NCBI RefSeq assembly: GCF_025962655.1
Contig: NZ_JAGFPE010000003.1
Span: 1-64,000, forward strand
DNA: 64,000 nt
Origin: Candidatus Symbiopectobacterium sp. NZEC151
GTDB taxonomy: Bacteria; Pseudomonadota; Gammaproteobacteria; Enterobacterales; Enterobacteriaceae
Direction of reading: 5' to 3'
Part shown: positions 57,140 to 64,000 of the stretch, piece by piece
Layout of the letters: each line of letters opens with the position of its first letter
How positions within the stretch are numbered: the stretch's first letter is position 1
Program-made: the position numbers and the translations under genes
Notes under the pieces: generated by a model
Database searches by the model: none
What the model was told of the DNA's origin: nothing
Seen by the model: only the letters and a program-made list of their open reading frames with translations

Positions 57140-58120
57140 ATGAGTGATGCACGCCTGAATCTGATCACCTTGCTGATATTTTGCTGCGTCTTTGCGCTGG
57201 TGTTGGCTATCGCCGCCTGGCAGACAGCGCGCCGGCATCGCCAACAGCGTGAACAGCGTTGGCAACAGGTGTTAAACGAGGTCAGCCCAGCCGCCGCCGA
57301 GATAACCTCAGACTCCATCCTGCGCGATGAAGTTACGACCCCGTTTATGCGTGTGCCGGTGCTGGGACATGCGCTGGCGATCCTCTGGGCGCAGTTGGCA
57401 TTTATCGGCTGGAAAAAAAACCTGGTGCAACGCGCACTCTCGTTAGGCGCTGTCAGCCTGGTGATCGGCATGATCATGGGACAGCGCACGCTGCTGCCAT
57501 TGACGATGGGACTGGTATTTACCCTGCTGCTGTTTGTCAGCACCGCCGTACTGCTGTTCCGCTCCACGCTACAAAAGCACCTGAAAGCCCTGCGCGAAAG
57601 CCTGCCGGAAGCGATCGATGCCATTACCCGCAGCTGTCGTGCCGGCGTACCCGTGGCGAATACCTTCGCCATTGTGGCCGAGCACCTGAGCGGCCCGCTG
57701 GCCAACGAATTCAAAACCATCGATCACTGGCTCAAGCTGGGCATTCCCTTACGCCAGGTGATCCAGACCTCTGCCACTCGGGTGCCGATGGCGGAATACC
57801 GCTTCTTCGTGGTGATTCTGATCATTAACCAGGAAGCGGGCGGTCGGTTGGGTGAGACGTTGGAGCGGCTCTCCGCCACACTGCGCGACAGGCGCGAGCT
57901 GCAACTGAAAGTGCAGTCGAAAACCTCAGAAGCGCGCGCCTCCGCCAAGATTGTTGCCGCCCTGTTCCCCTGCTGTCTCGCCTATTTGTATATGAAATCG
58001 CCGGAGGATTTCAGCTTTTTGTTCTCCGACCCGGTGGGCACCTCGGTGCTGATTTACGCCCTGTGCAGCGTCTCGCTGGGGATGTTGGTGACCCATTTGA
58101 TGGTCAAGCGGGTTGGATAA
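57140..58120 (+). CDS. tadB: Tad inner-membrane platform protein TadB
   Basis: A 326-residue inner-membrane protein of the GspF/T2SSF superfamily. An N-terminal helix (LITLLIFCCVFALVLAIAAW), two central helices near 100-140, the cytoplasmic domain (LRESLPEAIDAITRSCRAGVPVANTFAIVAEHLSGPLANEF, MAEYRFFVVILIINQEAGGRLGETLERL) and two C-terminal helices match TadB. GGAGAGCCG precedes the ATG used; the frame's earlier ATG overlaps tadA. Confidence 0.94.
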   Translation: MSDARLNLITLLIFCCVFALVLAIAAWQTARRHRQQREQRWQQVLNEVSPAAAEITSDSILRDEVTTPFMRVPVLGHALAILWAQLAFIGWKKNLVQRALSLGAVSLVIGMIMGQRTLLPLTMGLVFTLLLFVSTAVLLFRSTLQKHLKALRESLPEAIDAITRSCRAGVPVANTFAIVAEHLSGPLANEFKTIDHWLKLGIPLRQVIQTSATRVPMAEYRFFVVILIINQEAGGRLGETLERLSATLRDRRELQLKVQSKTSEARASAKIVAALFPCCLAYLYMKSPEDFSFLFSDPVGTSVLIYALCSVSLGMLVTHLMVKRVG

Positions 58121-58132
58121 GAGAGAGCCGAA

Positions 58133-59092
58133 ATGACGTTATTAAGCGACCCCTTACTGCTGCTGGCGCTGATGTTGATCATCGCGGGTATCGTGCTTGG
58201 CCGTACGCAACATAAGGCGCGTCAGTACAAACTGTTGGAAAACCGCCTGCGTGGGCATCTGCCTGCCGCGAGCACGGAGACAGATTCACAAGACTCCATC
58301 CTGCGCGGTCAGGGAGCAGCGTTATCCCCCTGGCTGGAAGCGCTGCTGCGGCCGCTCGCGGCGCAAGGCGAGCAACTGGCGGGTTCAGACCGCGACCGTC
58401 GCAACCTGCGCCGCATGCTGGATCTGGCCGGTTTACGCCGTCATGAAGCGGTGGGCTGGCTGGTGATGGGAAAATTTATCACCGGTGCGCTGATTGCCGT
58501 ACTGCTGGTATGGGGATGGCTGCCCGCCGCCGATCGGCTCGGCCTGACGGGTGCCGCGACCGGCCTTATCGGCTTTTTTGTCGGCACGATGCTGCCCGAG
58601 TGGTGGTTACGTTGGCGTGCCGCCAGCCGGGGCGAAAAACTGGCGCGTGCGGTGCCGGATGCGCTGGATCTGATGGTGGTGTGCGCCGAAGCAGGCTTGC
58701 CGATCGGACGTGTTCTGCACGTGGTATCGAAAGAGCTGGGCCTTTCCTCACCGGAAATGGCCGATGAACTGCACTACACCGCCGCTGAATTGCAGATCTT
58801 GTCCGATCGTACCTTGGCGATGATGCACCTGGCAGAGCGCACGCGCGTCAGTGAAATCGAAAGCATGGTCGCCACCCTGATTCAGGCAGAACGCTACGGC
58901 ACCCCGCTCTCTCAGGCGCTGCGCACCATCGCGGACGAAAGCCGCAAGACACTGATTTTAGGGCTGGAAGAGAAAGCGGGCAAGCTGCCCGCCCAGCTCA
59001 GCGTGCCATTGATGACGCTGATCCTACCTCCCATTATCGCCATTATGGCTGCCCCCGCCCTGGTGCGTGTGGTGCGCCTGTTGTCACAATGA
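58133..59092 (+). CDS. tadC: Tad inner-membrane platform protein TadC
   Basis: A 319-residue paralogue-type partner of TadB with the T2SSF domain (about 145-275: RAVPDALDLMVVCAEAGLPIGRVLHVVSKELG, ESMVATLIQAERYGTPLSQALRTIADESR). Membrane segments lie near the N-terminus, at 105-150 and at the C-terminus (LMTLILPPIIAIMAAPALV). TadB and TadC are thought to form the platform on which TadA acts. It begins 12 bases after tadB, with GAGAG before the ATG. Confidence 0.94.
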   Translation: MTLLSDPLLLLALMLIIAGIVLGRTQHKARQYKLLENRLRGHLPAASTETDSQDSILRGQGAALSPWLEALLRPLAAQGEQLAGSDRDRRNLRRMLDLAGLRRHEAVGWLVMGKFITGALIAVLLVWGWLPAADRLGLTGAATGLIGFFVGTMLPEWWLRWRAASRGEKLARAVPDALDLMVVCAEAGLPIGRVLHVVSKELGLSSPEMADELHYTAAELQILSDRTLAMMHLAERTRVSEIESMVATLIQAERYGTPLSQALRTIADESRKTLILGLEEKAGKLPAQLSVPLMTLILPPIIAIMAAPALVRVVRLLSQ

Positions 59093-59114
59093 ACCACCGA
59101 TGGAGTCCGTGAAG

Positions 59115-59981
59115 ATGTTTGGTCAGATAACCTTGAGTAACAATATGGCTTACCGCCGCCGCACCTTCTCATTGACCGTGTTGCTGCTCAGTATGGTGCT
59201 GGCCGGTTGTGGCAGTTCAATGGCGATCAAAGGCAATAAAGACGAAGGGCTGCGTCTGGCGCGTTTACTGCGCGATCAGGGCCGGGTGGAAGCCGCGACC
59301 GACGTCTATACCCGTTTGGACAGCCGTAACATGCTGAAAGGATCAGAGATGCTGGAATACGCCAGCGTTGCCGCGCTGGCTCGCTCCCCGCAGCAAACGC
59401 TGGAGCTGTACAGCCGGGCACGTCAGTCATTAGGCGGCGACACGGACAAAATGTCGCCCGAAGAAGCGCTGGCAGTCTGTCTCGGCATGGGGCGCGCCCA
59501 GTTAGCGCTGGGGCGTAACACCATGGCGCAGAAAGATTTCACCTGTGCGCTGAAAGCGCAGCCCAACAACACGCTGGCGCTGAATGGCATGGGCGTGGTG
59601 ATGGACAGCGCAGGGCAGCACACGCAGGCACGTCAGATGTTCGAAAAAGCCTTGCAGGTGAACCCGGCAGACGTCTCCGCCATCAACAACCTGGCGCTCT
59701 CCTGGCTTGCCAGCGGCAACCCGGACAAAGCGATCCCGCTGCTGCGCTCACTGGATGACGGCAACACCACCGGTAAACTTAATCTGGCGCTGGCCTATCT
59801 TGCCAGCGACCGGGAAGAGGATGCGCGCACGGCACTTGGTGCCATTGCCCAGCCACAGCGGATTGACGCGCTGATCGCCTCGCTGCACCAGCGTCTGCAA
59901 CAGATGCAGCAGGATAAAACCCGTGGCGAAACGCTGCTGGCCTCCAGCCGCCAACGCCTGCAACTGAGTAGCCCGGAATAA
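59115..59981 (+). CDS. tadD: Tad TPR lipoprotein TadD
   Basis: A 288-residue lipoprotein. The signal peptide (RRRTFSLTVLLLSMVLAGC) ends in a lipobox, and the mature part holds tetratricopeptide repeats (KDEGLRLARLLRDQGRVEAATDVYTRL; RAQLALGRNTMAQKDFTCALKAQPNNTLALNGMGVVMDSAGQHTQARQMFEKALQVNPADVSAINNLALSWLASGN). TadD is a pilotin-like factor for the secretin in related systems. Several in-frame ATGs exist; the one used has GGAG nine bases upstream. It overlaps tadE by TAATG. Confidence 0.92.
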   Translation: MFGQITLSNNMAYRRRTFSLTVLLLSMVLAGCGSSMAIKGNKDEGLRLARLLRDQGRVEAATDVYTRLDSRNMLKGSEMLEYASVAALARSPQQTLELYSRARQSLGGDTDKMSPEEALAVCLGMGRAQLALGRNTMAQKDFTCALKAQPNNTLALNGMGVVMDSAGQHTQARQMFEKALQVNPADVSAINNLALSWLASGNPDKAIPLLRSLDDGNTTGKLNLALAYLASDREEDARTALGAIAQPQRIDALIASLHQRLQQMQQDKTRGETLLASSRQRLQLSSPE

Positions 59982-60517
59982 TGGCAAGTATGCGCGATAC
60001 GTTCCAACATCAGGCCCAACGCTGGCGCGCCTCGCGCGGCGTGGTAGCGACCGAAGTGGCCTTTTTGGTGCCGGTCGCGATGGTCGGTGTGATGATGCTG
60101 TTTGAACTGGCGCGTATCGGGCTGGTGATCGCGGTCGGCAGCGCTGCGCTGGATAAAGCAGTGCAAAGCTTCCGCCTCGATAATCTCAACGCCGCCAGTC
60201 CGGAACAGATGAGCACGCGCCTGAAAACGCGCATGGTGGATTCGGCGTATGGCTATCTCAACGCAGACAACCTTACCGTCAATGTGCTGCATTTTGAAAA
60301 CCTGAACCAGCTGGGTGGTTTTACCGCCAGCGGCAATGCATCAAACGATGCACAAAATGACGAAGAGAACAGTACCACGCTGCCGGTATGGTCCGTCACG
60401 GTACAGATCGAAAAGGCGTTCATCACGCCGCTGCCGGAAGTGTTAACCCTGGGCACCACCTTCCGCTATCAGTACAAGCACGTGTTCGGCACGGAGTTAC
60501 GCAATGACAATAACTAA
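59981..60517 (+). CDS. tadE: pseudopilin TadE
   Basis: A 178-residue TadE-like pseudopilin. The leader RWRASRGVVATEVAFLVPVAMVGVMMLFELARIGLVIAV carries the prepilin-like site (RG before VVATE) processed by TadV, with the conserved Glu at +5. The periplasmic part has no recognised domain. It overlaps tadD by one base and tadF by 14. Confidence 0.92.
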   Translation: MASMRDTFQHQAQRWRASRGVVATEVAFLVPVAMVGVMMLFELARIGLVIAVGSAALDKAVQSFRLDNLNAASPEQMSTRLKTRMVDSAYGYLNADNLTVNVLHFENLNQLGGFTASGNASNDAQNDEENSTTLPVWSVTVQIEKAFITPLPEVLTLGTTFRYQYKHVFGTELRNDNN

Positions 60518-61106
60518 CACGCTGTTGCGCTACGTGAAACGTTTTCGCAGCTCATGCCGTGGGGTTGCCGCCGTGGAAACCGCACTGGCGTTTCCGATTG
60601 TTCTGGCGATCGGTTCGCTCTGCGCCGACATGTACAGCGTTGGTCTGGAACGTTCTCGTATGGAGCAGCGCGCGGGTGCCATCGCCTCAATACTGGCGAT
60701 GCAACAAGATCTGACGGAAACCGGGTTGCAGGGATTGCTGGATACCGTACTGCCCAATCAGCGATTGGGGAATTATCAGTTACTGATCAGCAACGTGCGC
60801 CAGACTGGCGATCTCTATTGGCAACTGAGTCGCGGCACGGCGAAAGGGCTGTGCGTGGGGAGTGAAACCCAGACGAATACGCCCTATCTGCCAGACCTGC
60901 CGGAGCGCGATGCCAAAAAGGGCAGCAAAAATACCTCTATGCTGGTGGTGGAGATTTGTCGCCAGGGCAAAGATGTCGCCCTGCTGGGCGGCATGTCATT
61001 AGGCGGTTTATTGCACGCCACGGCAATCAATCGGGTTGCCATCGGCGTCGTGGATTTAGACGAAACCCTGAGCAAAGAAGCCGGGTTGGATAACGATAAA
61101 AAATAA
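60504..61106 (+). CDS. tadF: pseudopilin TadF
   Basis: A 200-residue TadF-like pseudopilin. The site RG before VAAVETALAFPIVLAIGSLCADMYSVGLERSRMEQR shows the conserved Glu and hydrophobic helix of TadV substrates. Two late cysteines (GLCVGSET and EICRQG) could form a disulphide. A gap of 131 bases follows before tadG, with a CCCGC/GCGGG hairpin at 61180-61197, so tadG may also have separate expression. Confidence 0.9.
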   Translation: MTITNTLLRYVKRFRSSCRGVAAVETALAFPIVLAIGSLCADMYSVGLERSRMEQRAGAIASILAMQQDLTETGLQGLLDTVLPNQRLGNYQLLISNVRQTGDLYWQLSRGTAKGLCVGSETQTNTPYLPDLPERDAKKGSKNTSMLVVEICRQGKDVALLGGMSLGGLLHATAINRVAIGVVDLDETLSKEAGLDNDKK

Positions 61107-61237
61107 CGACGCGTGACGGGCAAAAAGACCCACTCTAACCACGCGCACTGATACAGAGCCATGTCGTATTCCTTTTTTTCCCGCTGATTCGGGCGGGATA
61201 GCTATGCACTAAATTTGGTCAATCAGGACAATAAAAG

Positions 61238-62857
61238 ATGAAAAAAGCGATTAAAAACAGTGAAGTTAAAAAAGATGGTCGTAGCGTGCGCCCCTTTTGG
61301 CGCACCGCGCTGTCCGCTTTTATGCATCAGGAAACCGGTGCGGGCACGGCGTTCTACGTGCTCGGCACCATGGCACTGCTGGTCAGCGCCGCCTTCATTG
61401 TCGATACCTCAACCGCCACCGGCGATGCCACGCAGATCAAGCGCGCAACAGACGCCGCCGCACTGGCCGTCGCGCATCAGGCCACCATCAACGGCGACGA
61501 GTATGACCCGGAACAGATTAAAGAGCTGGCCTATCAGTACGTCAAAAACAACCTCGGATTGAATAACGCCCTCGACAATAAGCTCACTCGCGAAGACGTC
61601 ACCGTCACCGAAGGGCGCAAAAACGACACGCGCAAAACCTATACCGTCGAAGCCAGCTTCAATACCCAGCCTAATCTGATGAATTTAGGCGCACGAAAGC
61701 AGGCAGTGTACTCCACGGCGGAAGTGATCAATCGGCCAACGGAAATCGCCTTCATGATGCCTGTCACCGGTGAAATGAGCGATGCCGATATCCGCGCATT
61801 GAAAAGCGTCAGCCGCAAATTTGTCGAACGCATGCTGAGCAGCGCCGATGGCAAGCGGGACAACCTGTGGCTCTCGCTGGTGCCTTACAGCCAGTCGGTT
61901 AACGTGTATGACGCAGAAGATACCAACCGTATTCGCCGCTGGGCAACACCTACCGCGCTCAACCCGATAGAACTCACCACGCTATTTCGCACCGGCTATC
62001 GCGGTTTGGACGATCGCCGTATTCCCGACAGACGTGCAAATTTGCTGTGCATGTACCGCGGTCTGGGCGCGGAAGAAAATTTCTTTTGGGATGAGCCGCC
62101 AGTGGCGCAGTTTGGCGTCTATTACCGTCACGATCTGCCGCAAAACGGGAGCCCCGGCGCGGCACCGATCTCCTGGGTCGGACCTAACCCTGATTTCGGC
62201 CAGGCCAGCGGTGTTAACGATACTCGCTGGATGGTAGCCGATCGCGGCTGTCCCAACGCCGCACTGCTGCCGCTCACTAATGAAGAAACCAAGCTGGAAC
62301 AGCGTATTGCTCAGTTCACCCCGCGTTTCAACGTTAACTATGCCATTGCCATGGGCTGGGCTGCCGCCGCGCTGTCACCCAATATGCGCGGTTCGGAAGG
62401 CTGGGGCGATGCCAAGCTGCCGCTTGATTTCAATCAGGACGGCAAAGGCGACGGGCAAAAAGTGATTGTGATGATGGCGAACACCGTCGGCAACTGGTTC
62501 GACACCGACAGCTACAACTTCAAGCGCAATCAATTTTCTGGCAGCACCGGCTCAGACGTTTCACGCCAGTTCGCCCGTAAACGCTTTCGCGATCTGTGTG
62601 ACAGCTTCCGTATACGCAATCTCAAATTCTATTTTGTGGGTATTCGCCCCGGCGATCCGGAGGATTTCGGCCGCAACCTGTTTGACGAGGAAGCCACTCC
62701 GGGCCTGCTTATCTGCACCGAAGGTGAAAAACGCATGAGCTTTGTAGATGGCGCAGGGTTCGGCGCAGAGGGCGTCGAAGATCAACTGATTCAACGGCTG
62801 AATCGCATTGCCAGCCAAATCGAAACCGAGGGCGGCTACGTGCGGTTGGTGGAGTAA
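61238..62857 (+). CDS. tadG: pilus assembly protein TadG
   Basis: A 539-residue TadG-like protein. A basic N-terminus leads to the membrane segment FYVLGTMALLVSAAFIVDTSTATGDATQIKRATDAAALAVAHQ, the hallmark of the TadG/TadE_N 'putative Flp pilus' group. The large periplasmic part contains a von Willebrand A-like region beginning TEIAFMMPVTGEMSDADIRALK. The usual MIDAS start DxSxS reads MPVTGEMS here, so metal binding is doubtful. AGGACA precedes the ATG. The adhesin gene follows after 55 bases in the same direction. Confidence 0.88.
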   Translation: MKKAIKNSEVKKDGRSVRPFWRTALSAFMHQETGAGTAFYVLGTMALLVSAAFIVDTSTATGDATQIKRATDAAALAVAHQATINGDEYDPEQIKELAYQYVKNNLGLNNALDNKLTREDVTVTEGRKNDTRKTYTVEASFNTQPNLMNLGARKQAVYSTAEVINRPTEIAFMMPVTGEMSDADIRALKSVSRKFVERMLSSADGKRDNLWLSLVPYSQSVNVYDAEDTNRIRRWATPTALNPIELTTLFRTGYRGLDDRRIPDRRANLLCMYRGLGAEENFFWDEPPVAQFGVYYRHDLPQNGSPGAAPISWVGPNPDFGQASGVNDTRWMVADRGCPNAALLPLTNEETKLEQRIAQFTPRFNVNYAIAMGWAAAALSPNMRGSEGWGDAKLPLDFNQDGKGDGQKVIVMMANTVGNWFDTDSYNFKRNQFSGSTGSDVSRQFARKRFRDLCDSFRIRNLKFYFVGIRPGDPEDFGRNLFDEEATPGLLICTEGEKRMSFVDGAGFGAEGVEDQLIQRLNRIASQIETEGGYVRLVE

Positions 62858-62912
62858 GCCCCCTATCTCGCCAGCCAAACGCGATTTGCTTCTTTTATAA
62901 GGACAAAACACC

Positions 62913-64000
62913 ATGACATTTTCCCGTTCCAAAGCCGGCAATACACCTGCGCGCCCACCCCGTCAGGCATGGGTGTTGGAACCGCGCATGATGTTCGACG
63001 CCGCTGCCGTCGCCACCGCGGATGCCGTTGCCGCTCAGGTTATCGCGCCCACCGACAGCGCGCCGGGTGTGGATGCCACCCCGGCCCACGGTACGGTAAC
63101 CATCAATGAGGGAGAAACAGGCTTTGCCGCCGTGGATCTGTTCAGTAAGGTGACCGTGTCCACTGACACCGGTGCGGATAGCAGCGGCAAGGAATTGACC
63201 GAGTTAGTGATCACCGTCGATCGCACCGGTGCCAATCAAGTGCTGATGATCGATGGCAGTGACATTGCCCTGAAACCCACCACCACCGGAACCGAAGCGA
63301 CCCTCAACAACGGTTACAGCTATAAGGTCACCGTCAGCGGTGGCACCACCACCATCACGCTGAGTATCGAATCATCAGACGCTTTTCAACCCGCTGACGT
63401 TGCCACGCTGATCGACGGCATTGCCTATAAACCACTGGACAGCAGCGTGGCAAGCGGTGATGTCACGGTTACGCTGAAAAGCCTGAGCGATCAGGACGCG
63501 AAAGCGGCGTTGGATATTCACGCCACCGTGACGGTAGACAACAAGGTTAACGTGCCTCCCGCGCTTTCCGGCAGCCTATTACAGGAAGCAGAGGCCTTTA
63601 CCGCAGGCACACTGGCGAAAGCGACAGAAATCGCCTATTCCACAGATGGCAGCCACGTGTACGCCGCCGGTTCTGACAACACCCTCACCGTTTTCGCCGT
63701 CGACAGCACCGGGCGCTTAACCCAGCAGCAGAGTCTGGTGGTTGACGACCTCGGCACCGTTAACCATTTGGTGGTCAGTGCCGATGGCAAATCGGTCTAC
63801 ACCATTGCCGGTAACGGTAATCTGATTCAACTGAGCGTCAACGACGGCAAGCTGGCGTATGTCAGCACCACCCAGATGGAAGGCGGCGGCTCAACCGGCG
63901 GACTGGCGATTTCTGATGACGGCAAACAAGTCTATGTGGATGCCAGCGGTAATTACGGGCGCGAGGTGTATGTCTACAACCGCGATGCCGACGGGGCATT
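62913..64000 (+). CDS. large surface/adhesin-like protein, N-terminal part (partial)
   Basis: The frame is open from the ATG at 62913 (AAGGACAAAACACC before it) to the window end, 362 codons without a stop. The N-terminus carries LEPRMMFDAAA (residues 22-32), a signature of very large repeat proteins exported by type I secretion. Next is a beta-sandwich, cadherin- or Ig-like stretch (about 60-210), then repeats of the type AYSTDGSHVYAAGSDNTLTVFAVD, which look like blades of a lactonase-type beta-propeller (from about 225). No classical signal peptide is seen. It is probably a giant cell-surface or secreted protein; its position right after tadG suggests co-expression with the Flp pilus. Confidence 0.8.
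   Translation, partial: MTFSRSKAGNTPARPPRQAWVLEPRMMFDAAAVATADAVAAQVIAPTDSAPGVDATPAHGTVTINEGETGFAAVDLFSKVTVSTDTGADSSGKELTELVITVDRTGANQVLMIDGSDIALKPTTTGTEATLNNGYSYKVTVSGGTTTITLSIESSDAFQPADVATLIDGIAYKPLDSSVASGDVTVTLKSLSDQDAKAALDIHATVTVDNKVNVPPALSGSLLQEAEAFTAGTLAKATEIAYSTDGSHVYAAGSDNTLTVFAVDSTGRLTQQQSLVVDDLGTVNHLVVSADGKSVYTIAGNGNLIQLSVNDGKLAYVSTTQMEGGGSTGGLAISDDGKQVYVDASGNYGREVYVYNRDADGA

Overview
The window reads as enterobacterial chromosome (Enterobacterales; a Dickeya/Pectobacterium-like plant-associated genus is my inference, not proven). The support is the conserved block grpE-nadK-recN-bamE-rnfH/ratA-smpB-ssrA, a tmRNA with the ANDENYALAA tag, a tkt-nudK neighbourhood, a cbpA-cbpM pair, and consensus sigma32, LexA, Fur, CRP, BglG and ModE sites. 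GC content is moderately high except in the island around 19.8-24.6 kb.

Layout. 1-2.1 kb: the end of a transketolase gene and a convergent nudK. 2.1-8.6 kb: a leftward sugar-acid locus with an IclR regulator, a KDPGal-type aldolase, an ACS-family transporter, two tandem 2-dehydro-3-deoxygalactonokinase paralogues and an iron-dependent alcohol dehydrogenase with an 18-bp palindrome in front. 8.7-15.9 kb: mntH, then the housekeeping block ending in ssrA. 16-24.6 kb: an island at the 3' end of ssrA. It holds a P4-type integrase broken by one in-frame stop, an Rpn nuclease plus a remnant of a second, a Tat-exported FMN hydroxy-acid oxidase with a four-cysteine motif, a divergent histidine kinase/response regulator pair, and a VapBC module.

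24.6-30.6 kb: a ferrisiderophore uptake locus (FecI/FecR, a TonB receptor with signalling domain, an RhtX/AmpG-type permease and a small unknown protein) with two Fur boxes. 30.7-33.6 kb: cbpAM and a diguanylate cyclase. 33.6-38.1 kb: a bgl operon whose leader carries a BglG antiterminator target overlapping a strong terminator, with a CRP box upstream. 38.2-45.4 kb: a seven-gene leftward operon (binding protein, FecCD permease, ATPase, methyltransferase, ModD-like protein, TonB receptor, MOSC protein) behind an almost ideal ModE operator. I infer that it imports molybdenum, probably as a chelate, across both membranes; it is the strongest candidate here for an under-described system.

45.6-50.2 kb: a lipoprotein, a coiled-coil protein, a GlxA-type regulator, an UlaG-like hydrolase and a YccM/NapH-like Fe-S membrane protein. 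50.4-62.9 kb: a complete Tad (Flp pilus) locus in canonical order, flp-tadV-rcpCAB-tadZABCDEFG, with a 15-bp tandem repeat array between tadV and rcpC. It is followed by the start of a large surface protein with the LEPRMMFDAAA N-terminal signature, which runs off the window.
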